Shown one piece after another: positions 11,544-24,064 of a stretch of DNA of 64,000 nucleotides. The position numbers and the translations under genes were made by a program. The notes under the pieces are model-generated. The model was given only the letters and a program-made list of their open reading frames with translations, ran no database searches and was not told the origin of the DNA. How positions within the stretch are numbered: the first letter of the stretch is position 1; every line of letters begins with the position of its first letter. This stretch comes from Glomus cerebriforme (Eukaryota; Glomeromycota; Glomeromycetes; Glomerales; Glomeraceae), in contig QKYT01000007.1 of NCBI GenBank assembly GCA_003550305.1, positions 275,815-339,814 on the forward strand, read 5' to 3'.

Positions 11544-12190
11544 ATGAATAAGGTGATTAATTTTATTAAAAAAAAATTTGCAAAAGAATCATTAGCAAAT
11601 TTAGGTATGATTTTAATGATATAATAATAACAAAAGATTTCTTTTATACTTTTTTTTATACTAATTAGTTTATCATATTATATAGAAGTTTTTAATGAAG
11701 AAAATCGTAAATATATTATCCATTGGATAAAACAAAAAAACAAAAAAGAAGATGAAAATATTGATGATTCACTCCTTGTAATTGAGTGGAATCAAACAGA
11801 ATTAATTCAAAGAGCTATTCAAAATCCTGCACATACAAAAAATGCTTTAATCACCAGTATGTTTGTTTTAATTTAATATATTTTTTTTATTAATAATAAT
11901 CCATTAATAATTTATTTTTAATTTATTTTTACCTTTAATTAGTAATCCATTTTTTACCTGGATACAATTCAATTCTAGCAACTGGCATTACTTCCTCCTC
12001 AATTTTTTCTTTTATTCCAACTGAGAATATAACTTCTTACCAATTAATAATGAATGTAATAACTACTATTTCACGTGGTTGGTGGAATCATATTCAAGGA
12101 CAACCAGATATTGGAAAAGCATATATTGTAAATTATATACAAAAAAATAATATTGAAATTACTGAATGTAATATCATATTCAATTATTAA
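11544..12190 (+). CDS. Hypothetical three-exon protein in the repeat desert
   Basis: Exons 11544-11604, 11686-11856 and 11943-12190 join in frame into 159 codons plus stop. Introns are 81 and 86 nt with GTATGA/GTATGT donors and TAG acceptors, the same size and style as in the known genes here. The predicted protein starts MNKVINFIKKKFAKESLANL and has a charged middle (ENRKYIIHWIKQKNKKEDEN, then ELIQRAIQNPAHTKN). It continues with a less polar part HFLPGYNSILATGITSSSIF, then SRGWWNHIQGQPDIGKAYIV, ending in an Asn-rich tail. I recognise no family. Three exons with two phase-1 junctions and no internal stop, inside DNA where frames are otherwise broken, argue that it is real or only recently dead. 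A frame-consistent alternative acceptor 3 nt downstream of 11685 exists. Confidence 0.55.
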
Positions 12191-13175
12191 TGCAATTATA
12201 ATTTTTTTTTTAATTAAAATTATTTTTGAAAATTTTGTTATTCAAGTAAAAAAAAAATATAATCAAAATAAAGAGAGTATCTTAGTAATAAATAATTTGT
12301 TAAAGATTTAAATTAAGATTTAATATTAATTAATTGTAAATTTAATAACAATATTTAGATGCATAATAATTAATTTTTTTATTAAAGTTAGTATATTATT
12401 AATATTTATAAAAATTTTTAAAAATGAATGTTATATAAAATAGATCTAATACTATAGTTTTCTGATATTTTTTCTAGTATCACCATGAAATTTTCACTCT
12501 TACATAACTATAATAGAATATTTGTCATCTTATATTACATATTTCATTTCTTATTTTTATTATAATTTTGGCCAAACAAATATGTAAAATCCTATTTGTC
12601 ATATCCTATTCATTATATAGTTAATTTATAATACTAATTTAATATATAAAATACTAATTTAAATCACTTTAATATAAATAAGTAGAATTTAGATTATTAT
12701 ATTGGCTAATATTAAATATAATTTTGATTAAATTTAAAAATAATGTGGGCCAAAACTATCTGATTAGTTTTAGAAAATTTGGCATTTTTTTATTTTTTTA
12801 TTTTTTTTAATATCTTATTACTAAAGACTTTTTTTTTTATTATTATAAATAGATGAAAGAAACAGCAATGACTTTTTCTTTATAAGTATTAATAACCTTT
12901 ACTTATTCATAAAAAAGAAACTTTTTGTAAAATTAATTAAAAAAAAATAAAAAATAAAAATAAAAAAAGTCTTATTAATCATTATATATTTTTTTGTATT
13001 ATATGCATCATATAATATAAGTTGCAGTTTATTTTATCAAAAATTAACTAAAATAAACTGTATAATTTAATCGAGATTTTTTTATTAGTTAAGTTATAGC
13101 TATAACTATAGTCACAATTAGTTTTATAAAGTTTATAAAACTTTATTTTTTTTAAGTAAATAGTAAGTTTTATTA
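12191..13175. other. AT-rich desert with repeat relic
   Basis: No gene seen. About 12474-12620 holds a second copy of the repeat at 7951, partly rearranged: the interior motif TTTGGCCAAA / TTTGTCAT appears on the opposite strand relative to its left end. The rest is simple A/T-rich DNA. Confidence 0.45.
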
Positions 13176-13179
13176 TAAT

Positions 13180-13450
13180 TTATTATTATTTTTTTTTTTA
13201 AGGAAATAGTTTTTTTTTATAAATAGGCCTTTTGATTTTTAGTTTAAACTAAAAAAAAAAAATAATAAATTTTTTTTACAAAATTAACTGTTTTTTTTTT
13301 GTTTTTTTTTTAGAAATACTTAACATTTTTTTTTTAGGTTTTCTGAATTCTTTAATCTGAACTAAAAAGGAAAAATGTTAAGCTTTTTTAAAAAACTTAC
13401 TGTTTTTTTTTTAAAAAAATATTTATTAACATTTTTTTTTAGATTTTCTA
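13180..13450. repeat. Second degenerate tandem array, inverted relative to 8905-9400
   Basis: Two to three units share the AAAAATGTTAAGC...AAAAAACTTACTGTTTTT hairpin and a TTAGGTTTTCTGAATT-like block that is the reverse complement of the spacer in the 8.9-kb array. Heavily diverged, with long T-tracts. Confidence 0.45.
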
Positions 13451-14750
13451 AGTTTCATTAAATATAAAATTAAAAATCTCTTGTAAAATTTCAAAGAAAT
13501 TCAAAAGAGTATAGTAGATATGATGTTATTTAGTTAAGAATAAAAGAAGTACTTTAAAGTTTAAATCATTTAAATCAATAAGCATATTATTTACAGATAT
13601 ATTATCATCCTCTAATAATATAGAAGTAACTAAATTGATAAAAAAAAGGCTGATATATTTTTAGAAAAAAGGATATGTGAGGAGTGATAGTAAGAGGTTA
13701 TTGATATTCTTAATATTCTTTTTCTTCTTTTTTTAACTTAGATTTTTCTTAATTAAATAGTTATTAGTAGTTTTTTTTTTATTTTTAACCAGTTTTTTAG
13801 AAAAAATAATGCTTCTTTATTAGTTTTTTTTTGTATTAGCTTTTTTATTCTTTAAGAAAAGATTTATTTTTTTTTTAAAAAAAATAATTATTAAATAGTT
13901 TTTCTTATATTATAGTAGTATAAAATAAATAGTATTTATAATATTTTCAGTAATTTAATTTTAATTAATTAACAAATTACCTGATTATATATTTATATTA
14001 ATTCAAAAATTGCAATAAGTTTTTTTGTTTGAAGACCCTAGAACAAACCAATACTTGAAGGGAAAATTCATGTAAACTGATGAAGGATATATTACCAATA
14101 AAATTTTATCATTAGAACCAAAGTAAAGTTGATGAAAGATCTTTTCTATTAAATTACTGGAAGTCATTAGTTATTAATCTCTCTTATCTAAAAGTTGATA
14201 CTAGCAGCCAATTTCTATAATCTCATTTGATGTTTCATATTGGTTTGAACTAAATGAATAGTATAGTATTGGGTAGGAAAGGTATTAGTAAAATAGAAAA
14301 AATAGTGTTAAAAAAAGTTTATAATTTTTCATTAACAAGAGTGGTAGTTTTTACTGTAAGGCAAAGATAACCCTTAATTTTGTATGAAGGACTTCGTTCT
14401 TTATGGACAGGACAAAACTTCTCAGACTGGATACATATGGGATTGTATCAATCAATTTGGTAATAGTGGTCTTATTCCTTATCCTGTTTTACTGGTAGGT
14501 CTAAGGTAACTTTGTTGGGTGTTTTTACTCCTTTCTAAGACTACAGACATGTTTGATTTAAAGGTTGATTATTTTCATCTTCTACCTGTAATAGAGTAAA
14601 CATGATATTTCTTTTTCAATTGTAATGATATGAACAAATAATTGTAACGTGCAATATGTATAATCTTTGGTTTAACTGTATATTCATAAATAATAGTTAA
14701 TAAAGTTTATACCTAACAAGGATTTTTAAAAAAAAAAATAAATAAATAAA
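13451..14750. mobile_element. Decayed transposon fragment with polyadenylated-looking 3' end
   Basis: Stop-broken, mildly codon-like sequence. The segment near 14170-14245 is an inverted, diverged copy of 9535-9615. At 14690-14752 the pattern AATAGTTAATAAAGTTTATACC...A11 followed by (AAAT)n resembles a polyadenylation signal and tail, as at the 3' end of a retroposed sequence. The family cannot be stated; no reverse transcriptase motif remains that I can read. Confidence 0.35.
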
Positions 14751-17700
14751 ATTCAGTTTTTTAATAAATTTTTTGATTATTTTATTATAAGACTTTGATT
14801 ATTTTTTTTTTCAAAAAAAATTGATTAAAAAAATTTAATTTTAACTTAATTTGAATCAACTCAATTTTTTTTTTTTTGAATCAAGCATAAGTTAATTTTT
14901 AAATAATAAAAATACAATTCATTAGATAAGTTGCTAATTAAATTTATTTATTAGAAATTATTTTTTTAAAATAAAACGTTTTTATAAAAAAATATAATTT
15001 ATTTATATCAACAGACAATTTTTATACTTAAAATGTTATAAATAAAATATTAATATTTTTCAAAAGAAAGAATTGTAATTAATTTATAATTTTTGGGATA
15101 TATTAATTTATAAATTTATTATAAACAAATAATATAAATTTTTCATTACATCTATAAAAGTATTTATTTAAAACTTTATTTGAATTTTATTTGTACAATT
15201 TATCAAGATGTAACACTTAGAAGTATACAAAACAACATAATGCGAGAATTAATAATTTGTTTTTTTTATAAAAATTATTATTATTAAGCTTAAATATCAT
15301 TAAAAAAAAAAAAATAATACAAATAAATAATGTAACGAAAAAAAAAATGACATGATTATAGACGACATAAAAAAGTGATAGTTTAAATCGAAACAGACCA
15401 TTCCATTTTCATTTCTATATTAGTATTCTATAAATGTAAACTTAAATAAGATATAATTTTTAAGGGGGAGGGAATAATAATAATCTATTATCAATCATTA
15501 TATGCCAAAGGCAGATTAATGGGTTCGGAATTTCTTTTCTTTTTATTAGTTATAAAGTATCGAAAAAAAAAAATATGTTATCAAGTCTTAAGACAATCAT
15601 GACTAAAACCAGATATTAAAAAAATAAGCCATTTCATTCCCATTCATACCGTTCATACCGTTCTTACTGACAAGGTACACAATATCAGTCATAAAAAAAA
15701 AAGATTGCATCATAATATTATTATCGAATCTGTAAGTACCTAAAGAAAAAAGCTCAATGATAAAAAAAACAACCAGAGAACCAAAATGAAGTATGGCCAT
15801 TGTCAAAATAAAAAGTTGCTATGTTACAAAAATCGATCTTGTGCTGGCGATGTTTTTGAGATTCAAACTAGCGCAAAAAATCATTAGAAAAAAAACTTGC
15901 GGATAGGGATTAATTACTAATGTCAAGTTAATAAATTGTAACAGAGTACAAACATTGTTAAGAATGAAAGGGTTCAACAGGGTTTTAAGCTTGGTGTAAA
16001 GATGTTTGGATGACCGGATGTACAGTAGTAAAATTAAAAATGCGTGGATGGTAATTACAAATTACAAAAGTAACAAAAATAATCAAAAAAAAAAACTTTT
16101 TACCTCTCTCAAACAAATCACAAGATGATCAAATATTTTTTGGAAAAATTAATTTATTTTAATTGATCATTTTTTCCGTGGAGAAAATAAATATTGTACT
16201 CTCCCTCTTTTTTTTTTTTTCGCTTTTACATACACGGGTACATAAAATCCAAAAATAAGCAAGATAATAAAAATTTATTGGATACTGTAACATAAACAAT
16301 AAACCAAAATCAGAGCGAGCCGTAATTATAGAATTAAAAGATTCCGTAAAAAATGATAAAGTTTGATTAGGTTAGAAGGAAAACTAAAATAGGAAATAAC
16401 CTGAGAGCACAAGTTTGCGCGATCATTGGTATCAAAAAAAGACTATCATTTAAATTGATAATCTTTTTTTGTAATATATTAAAGTAGAAAGATTACATTA
16501 TCAATTATGTACGCAGTGCGCCCACACGGCGCTGCACAAAGCATTTGTCTGAAATCATGAACAAGAACTTAGCCATATTCGTACCAAACACTACCGCATG
16601 GCTGACCGCTAATTTCCTAATCCAGACCCTATCAAATCATCTAAAAGCAACATACCTGCAAAAGTATCTGCAAATCTTGATTTTTGGAAACACCACACCA
16701 TTCCACTTTTGAAAACTATGCTGTCCGTTTTATACAACATTTTGTCTACCTCCTACAGCCCAAAAGCGGCTGTGCCATCATTTTCTTTAAACATTCTTTT
16801 TCTTGAAACGAGAATGTTTCAAATCTTTGGAATTAGAATTTTTTTTAAAGATATTAAAGAAGGAAAAAAAAAAAAAATTCATAATGAAAAAAAAAAAATG
16901 AAAAGATGAAAAAAGAATTTCAGGGGAAGCCAGAATTAGATTGAGATGGAAACACTGATTGAACAGATGTGGATTAGCGGCATAATTTCTCAAAAAAAAA
17001 GAAGTGAACCATTTTATCATAATAGTCTATCAGTTTTTAAATTTAGTTTATAATTTTTTTATACTTTGATAATCCTTTTAAACTATTTTAACTAAAACGG
17101 TATATATATATATACATATATACATATATTATTAAGATTACCCACACCTGGCAAATGATTAAATAAAAAATGTGCACAAGACCCGCACCCGACCGACGTG
17201 CATTTTACCTTTTTTAGAGCATAGGAACGAGATGTAAAGAACACAAGGGCCTTTCTCTTAATATTGTACTTCCTACAAGGGTTTCATTTACAATACCGAT
17301 TTACTAACCGTTAGAATTTTTAAACACCGTTCTTGGACTTTGGTTTGTATTCCGTATACTTAATTGTTGATATTTCATCTGTTCATCTGTCTCCGTAGAA
17401 ATTAAATGAACGTAAACAATTATAAACACTAGTCAATCATTGAACCACCAACAACAATTTGATGATACTTACTATTTTCAATAATTAAAATTTAAATTCA
17501 ATTTTATTATCAATGAAAATAAACATAAATAATTATTATTTATTAGTTCATCTTATTAAATTAATTAATCAATTTATTTTTTATTATTATTATTTTTATT
17601 TTTATTTTTATTTTTTTTTTATAATAAATGCAATAATAATCACAGTGTCTATCATAAACTATATGTTGTACTGGCTTTAGTTTTTACCGTTTTAATTAAT

Positions 17701-18630
17701 TCTAAAGAAGGGTTTGCGCATTTTAAAAAAAAATGTTCAGTATATATAAATGCATTTTATAATATATTGTATATATTGATATATTGTAGATTTTTTTTTT
17801 TTGATATTCTTGTGTACAACAAATGCAAAAACCTGTTTGGAACTTGATTAAAAAAAATAGGGGATTATCCTGTGACCAATCAAATCTTATACTTTCATAA
17901 ACTCCCCAAAATTTTTCCAATAAATTGCCGGCTTGTCAATTTATTGGTCAATTGCTCACTTTACAATAACAAATATATAGTGAGAGATTGAGCTCGGGAT
18001 TTTTTTCGCAAAAATAATCCTCTCCAGAGTTCTTGAGCAAAAAAGGTCAACTTGTGCGCCTACAAAAGGTGAGTAACATTGGACCACTTTTTTTTTTCCC
18101 TGCTCTCCAAGGGATCCAGGTACAAACTCAATCCTATTTTCCTAATAGTTTGATAGTATCGTGGTTGTAAGTAATAATAATTAAAGAAACAAAAAAAAAT
18201 AAAATAAAATAAAATAATTCATCTCAATTTATGCTTCTTTATCTTTTCTTCAATTTCTTAATCCATTTTATTTAATTCTTAATTTAATTTAATTAATTTT
18301 TCTTATCCTTATTCCAATTCATAATTAATTCGAATTAATTCAAAATTTTAATCCTCGAGATTTTTTTTTCTCTTTATTTTTTTTTTCTTCACTTTTTTTT
18401 TCCATCTAAACACGTTTCAATACAGTTTCAATCCATATACTCTTAACCTTTTTTTTCTATTTTCTTAATACTTTTTTTTTAAAAAAAAACTTACCACGCA
18501 ATACTTTTTTTTTTTTTTAAAAAAAAAAAGCTCTGGGGATACTTTTAGGTTCATCTCTATATAGTAAAGTTTTTAAAAAAAATATTTTACCCTTTCTTAA
18601 CGTTGTCCACGTACGTTCTTGAAATATACC
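14751..18630. other. Long intergenic region upstream of the Ndt80/PhoG-like gene
   Basis: No convincing gene. Several short open frames exist (for example 15603-15806 on -, 16709-16909 on +) but they lie in homopolymer-rich DNA, have no splice context and match nothing I know. A less AT-biased patch lies at 16500-16780 and a small hairpin (TGTGCAC...GTGCA) at 17170-17205. At 18061-18070 CTACAAAAG followed by GTGAGTAAC looks like a splice donor, so the factor may have a 5' untranslated exon and intron here. Long T/A tracts at 18360-18540 precede the start codon. Confidence 0.5.
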
Positions 18631-21600
18631 ATGAATATTACAGAGGATAAGTGGTCTTTACAACAACAATCTCAAGTTCCTCCTTCTCCCCACCATCCTC
18701 ATCCTGCTATGTCTCCACAAATGAACGGTATGCCAACGGATAATTTTATGCAGCCCTTTCAATATGACGGGCAAACACAAAGTCAAATGCACCCACAACA
18801 AATGTAAGTAAATAGTTACGTTTAGTGTTTCAATCTTTTATTTTACAACATTTTACGTTTAGTTACCGCGTACGTTTTACAGTTATAATAATATTATCAC
18901 AACGAGCATAGTATAAGAACCGCGTTCTATTTTGTACAAAGTATACAAACTGATTTTGGGTTGTATGCAAGCTAATTTTCCCCGCCGCGTGTTACCTTAC
19001 ACATACTTTTTCCAAAATCTTTACGCTGCGTCCTGTAGTTGTATTCTCTTCCTTTCCAGGAATACATATATATATATATATTTTTGGCGGGTAGAGATTA
19101 TATGTGAAAAATCATCATCATCATATTATATATCTCTCCTATAAAACTACAATGTATCCTTTTTTTCCCAGGCCAGTTTATGATGATGATATAAATCAAC
19201 TTAATATATTTATACCTCCAAAACAAGAAATTAACACGACACAATCTCAGTTCCAAAGGTAGTCGATCAAAAAAAAAAAAAAATTAGATTTGGATTTGTT
19301 ATCTTGGCAATGCATCGATTTCTGAAATGGATGTACTATGCTCTTTTTGTTGTGTGAAACTGTAAAACGTGTGGTGGCTGTAAGGCGGTTGCTAGACGCG
19401 AATGTGTCAGCTTATACATGTGTGGCTTTAAGAAGTTCATTGCTTGTAAATGCATCCGACATCATACACTGCAACTTTTTTTTTTTTATTTATTAATCAT
19501 TCTTTTTTTTTTTTTGAANGTTATCTTGGCAATGCATCGATTTCTGAAATGGATGTACTATGCTCTTTTTGTTGTGTGAAACTGTAAAACGTGTGGTGGC
19601 TGTAAGGCGGTTGCTAGACGCGAATGTGTCAGCTTATACATGTGTGGCTTTAAGAAGTTCATTGCTTGTAAATGCATCCGACATCATACACTGCAACTTT
19701 TTTTTTTTTATTTATTAATCATTCTTTTTTTTTTTTTGAAAAATAATAATAATAAAAATAATTATTCATCACACATTTTCTTAGTTTTGTTTCAATGTCT
19801 ACATCCGCGGCACCTCAAACTCCACGACAAAATGGATCCCCAAATAATAATCCATCTTCAACTACACCATCTGTGGCTGATCGCAAGGTCATGGAGAATC
19901 GACCTGCTTTCACAACGACGTCATTTCATGCCGCTCCATTTCAATCAGGAGGTGTAAGGAAACGTAGGGCCGATGCATTAGGTTTTCCAGTTGATGCTGG
20001 TCCATTCTTCTCCCAAACACAACAGCATTATAATGTATATACTATGGATAGAAATAATGGGTACGTTGGACATGTGTAACATCTTTTACCTGCATTTAAT
20101 TAACTGTCAATTAACTTTAAATTTTTTTTACCCCTCGTTTCCATTCATGTGAACATTACATAATGTTACACAACACAAACAGTCTTAAACTTCGAATAAA
20201 TTCAAAAGTTGATCGTGGCTTTTTCTTGGCTGATAGTGATTGGACGTGTTATCGAAGAAATTATTTCCAAATCAGCAGCGCATTCTCTATTCAAGGAACA
20301 ACTCATCCTATTAATGAAACTGAAGTACAATGTTTAATTGAAGCAGATGGACAATTCCATCAAATCAGTCAATTTTTATTAGGAATTACAGCGAGAGTCT
20401 CTAATAGTGATAAGAAAATTGAATTGGTACAACACACACCAAAACGTGACAAAGGACCTCAAATGGTTCCTGTACCAAAATCAATTCGTCCTGGTGGTAA
20501 TTTAAATCTAAGTTCAGTAGGATCAAATTCTAATATTGTTACATTTGAGCGTATTCAGTTTAAGACGGCGACCGCAAATAATGGCAAACGTCGTGCCGCT
20601 CAACAATATTATGTCGTTATGGTCGATCTTTACGCTCAGGTTGATGGATTTGAACAACCTTTCAGAGTTGCCACATCAACTTCGGCTCCTTTGGTAGTTA
20701 GGGGAAGAAGTCCCGGACATTATGCCGATAATCATGATCGTTATAATCCAATGGCAATGAATCCAGCATTTCCTAATGATCGTCATATGGGATTTGCTCA
20801 TCCTTCAAATCCTAATGGAGGTCCAGTGATGCCACAAGATTTCAACGGAGCTCCATTTCCTGGCCCATATGGACAATATCAACCCTTTACAGGTTTTCCA
20901 CCGGTAACGGCTGGACCAATGAGAAATGACGCGTTACTAATGATGACAGGAGCACCGAATGGACCAACTCAAGCATTCCATTCTCAACATCCTCATCCGT
21001 CTTATATGGTGCCGAGTATCTCAGAAACAGGTGAAAATCCAAATCCTGAAATGTATAGTAATATGGATCCTAATAACATGGTTAACGAATCTCATGATCA
21101 AAAATTAAATTCTATGCAACATCAAGGTCAACATCCACAAATTGATATGCACAACATGGAAGGTAAATATCAATTACATAGATTATATATATATTTTTTA
21201 TTATTCTTAAATTTTCTTATAATAACTTTTAATAAATTCTTATTCTTATTTCAATATAGTTACGACATCTAATGCCCATAATTCAGCATTTACGAGTTTT
21301 GAATCACGTCAGATCCCTACTACAGGGGCCAATAACGTTTCAGCACCTGGGAGTAAACCATTTATGAAGATTGAAATTCCGCAATCATCAGAAATTCCTG
21401 ATCATCCTCTTACTTCACCCGCCTATCACTCACAAGAATACGTAGAAGGATTCCATATGTATCATAGTGGCCCAGCTAATACAGCATCTGCACATCATGG
21501 TGGATACCATTCTGATAGTGAACAACAACATCATAGTAATGGATTAAACCATCCAAATGGACGAGGCACAAGAGCTGATGGTTCTGTACAGGATTCTAAT

Positions 21601-21756
21601 AATCATCATTCCAGTAGCCCACAATTGAATGGAGATAAAATGAATGGTTCAGATCATGGCTCAAAATCGCCACCAGCAACTGGTGGTAGTAATACTACAA
21701 CGCCAACAACTGAATTAGGAAAAAGTCTCGGCCAATTGAACATGAAAATTGGATGA
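18631..21756 (+). CDS. Ndt80/PhoG-family DNA-binding transcription factor
   Basis: Five exons: 18631-18803 (approximate end), 19172-19258, 19785-20060, 20183-21162 and 21260-21756, all in frame. The Gln/Pro/His-rich N-terminus is followed by the NDT80_PhoG domain, opening with LKLRINSKVDRGFFLADSDW and TCYRRNYFQISSAFSIQG. It continues with VQCLIEADGQFHQISQFLLG, FERIQFKTATANNGKRRAAQ, QYYVVMVDLYAQVDG and LVVRGRSPGHYAD. The ERIQFKTATANNGKRRAAQQ block and RGRSPGHYAD end are typical of N. crassa VIB-1 and A. nidulans XprG/PhoG, which control starvation proteases, phosphatase and heterokaryon incompatibility; Ndt80 itself is the yeast meiotic activator. The C-terminus is His/Asn/Ser-rich and disordered. 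Which of these roles applies here cannot be told from sequence. Intron 3 contains a duplicated 221-bp block. Confidence 0.9.
19298..19740. repeat. Perfect 221-bp direct duplication around one N
   Basis: 19298-19518 and 19520-19740 appear identical, including both T-tracts, and are separated by a single N at 19519. The whole lies in intron 3 of the Ndt80/PhoG-like gene. The arrangement fits a scaffold joint whose overlapping contig ends were not merged. Confidence 0.92.
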
Positions 21757-23440
21757 TAACCGATAAGCTGTAAATTTCTTTTTTTTTAAAAAAAAAAAAA
21801 ATTGCATTTTGTAAAATATGAAAGAAATATAATCTGGGACGATTTAGTCTTTTGAAGTCATCATCTATTATGATTTTTTTTTGTTTTATAGTAAATTTAT
21901 AATTTGGTAAGAATAAATTATGTTGGTGACAAATTTCATTTTTTTTTTCTTTTTGGTAAGGAATTCCTTACTTTGTATTTAATATTTTGGGCTTAACGGT
22001 AATTAAAAAAAAAACAAACCACGAATCGCTTGTTAATACTTTTTTTGGGTTAGAATTGTTTTTTTTTAAAAAAAAAAGGGTTTGGGTAAATTGTGTTCAA
22101 TTTAGAGAATAGAAAAAAAAATCACAAAAAAAATTATTCCGGGTTTTTATATATTTTAGTTTTGTACTTTTTTTTTGCATTATATTTTATATATATATAT
22201 AATTTTTATATCTAATATTTTTTTAGTTAGTGCTTAGTTATTATAGTTATGAAAATTTTCAATTATTTACTTACTTATATATCCGAATTCGTCTTTCCTA
22301 TATATCAATCATATTTTAAGTATTATTACATTTTTTTTTTTTTGAATATTATATAAATACTATATAAATATTATTTTTTTTTACTAGTTTTTATTATCTT
22401 CTTTTTTTTCGATTCAGATTATTTTTATTATTACTATTATTTTTTTTTCATTTATACATCCGTCTTTTTAATTATTTTTATTCATAAAAAAAACTAGGAA
22501 AAAAAAATTTAATCTTTTTTTACACAAAACAAAAAAAAAAAATCTTTACGCAAGTGAATTTTACGCGTTTTATTGTGTTTTTATTAAAAGTGTCGTACAA
22601 TTTTGAAAAATCTATGCCACCAAAAAAAAAAATTAAAAATATACCAAACACAAAAATGAAGTACAATTAATAACATCATTTGAGAAATCATTTGAGCAAC
22701 GTTTAATCGGTCGATCGATTTATCGTTTGAAAAAAGTTTCACACAAAGATTCACCGCACATCTGACATCGTGTGGTGTTTTACAAGTGTCGCGTAATAAC
22801 ATATGTTAAACCGTCATTTTGGTGACATTCTTGTTACCTGTTACGTTACTTTATTAGTATATAATTTCATCCTTATGTTTCAAGAAAAAAATTACATTTA
22901 CCGGGTAAAAAAAAAAAAAAAAAGTTTTAACCTTCGACTCATTACAATTGTAATGAAAATGATCTTCTATTGTTTTTTTTTAGCATGAACGAAAAAAAAC
23001 AAACAAGTTTTAGGTTTAAAATTTTTCCGAAACATTCTTCCAAATAAATAATTATTTGTGATCTATTTAATGAATATTCATTCTATGCAATAAGAGATCC
23101 ATCTATAGAAGGTTTACTACTATTAAAAGTAATAATGCGCTTTTTAAGCTAGTAGGTTTGCTTCTTTATCTACTATATTAAGTCTATATAATTAAACTGC
23201 GGATTTTACTATCACATAGTATTACCCGATTTCCCGTTGGGCAAAGTAAAAAAAAAAAATCCTTGGTAAAAAAAAGTCATTATTTTAAAATCTTTACATT
23301 GTCAACCTAAATAATACTTTAACCTGTTTCAACTCCGATACGGTACATATAATAATAATGTCAAAAAAATAAATAAATAAATAAATAAATAAATTATTGA
23401 GATCATAAAGGAACACAAATATTTAATAAATTTAATATTT
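21757..23440. other. 3' region and intergenic DNA
   Basis: Homopolymer-rich 3' flank of the transcription factor, then AT-rich sequence. Two short open frames (22584-22802 on - and 22803-22988 on +) look accidental. (AAAT)n microsatellite at about 23366-23395. No gene seen. Confidence 0.5.
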
Positions 23441-23449
23441 ATTATAAAA

Positions 23450-23645
23450 AGGGGGAGGGTATAGTCCCCCTCGTGATAACTTAACAGGCATTTATACGAG
23501 AATATATACTAGATCTTCGGCTTGAAATTCGGATGATCTATAAATAGGTTCTCTTAGAGCCCCGAAGATCACGCAGTAATAAATATGTACTTTGCCGGAA
23601 TTTACTGCGGTAGCACCTATTGAAAAAATTTTTTTTTTTTTTTTG
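23450..23645 (+). other. GC-richer segment with several stem-forming pairs, ending in a T-run
   Basis: Within about 190 bp: GGGGGAGGG with TCCCCCTC; CTCGT with ACGAG; GATCTTCGG (23512-23520) with CCGAAGATC; CGCAGTAA with TTTACTGCG. The stretch ends in a T-run of about 16. It could be a structured RNA with Pol III-like termination, or a short non-autonomous transposon. I do not recognise it as any snRNA, tRNA, SRP or RNase P RNA. Confidence 0.3.
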
Positions 23646-24064
23646 TAGAATATAGCATATAACAACTTGTTTTTTTCCTGTTATATAGAGATATATAAAG
23701 CTATATTCTTAATTGAATGATATTATAAAACCAACTACATTAAAATTTAATTTATAACTATTTGGCAAGTTTTTTTTAAGTTAGATTTAATATTTACATA
23801 TGTTTATGGAACCTATTCTATAATATTAAACATCATTAAAAGGAATATACTAAAAATACTTTTATTTTCTTATAACATTATAACTATTATAAAAGTATAT
23901 ACTATACTTTTAATTAATAGATATATTAAAATTTATCAAAATATACAGTACGTTTGCTATTTATCACCAGCGGTGATCACCGGTGTTTTCAAATTTGGTA
24001 ATTCCGGTAATTCCGGCCAAAATTTAAGTGATCGACAAATAATTTCCTTTTTTGGGGTATGTCT

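Noticed and set aside
15603..15806. 67-codon minus-strand frame with hydrophobic N-terminus
   Set aside because: Lies in homopolymer-rich intergenic DNA, no splice context, Phe/Met-rich as expected by chance.
16709..17020. Overlapping short frames on both strands
   Set aside because: Low complexity Lys/Phe coding from A/T tracts, no family resemblance.
22584..22988. Two short head-to-head frames
   Set aside because: Short, AT-driven composition, no recognisable motif.
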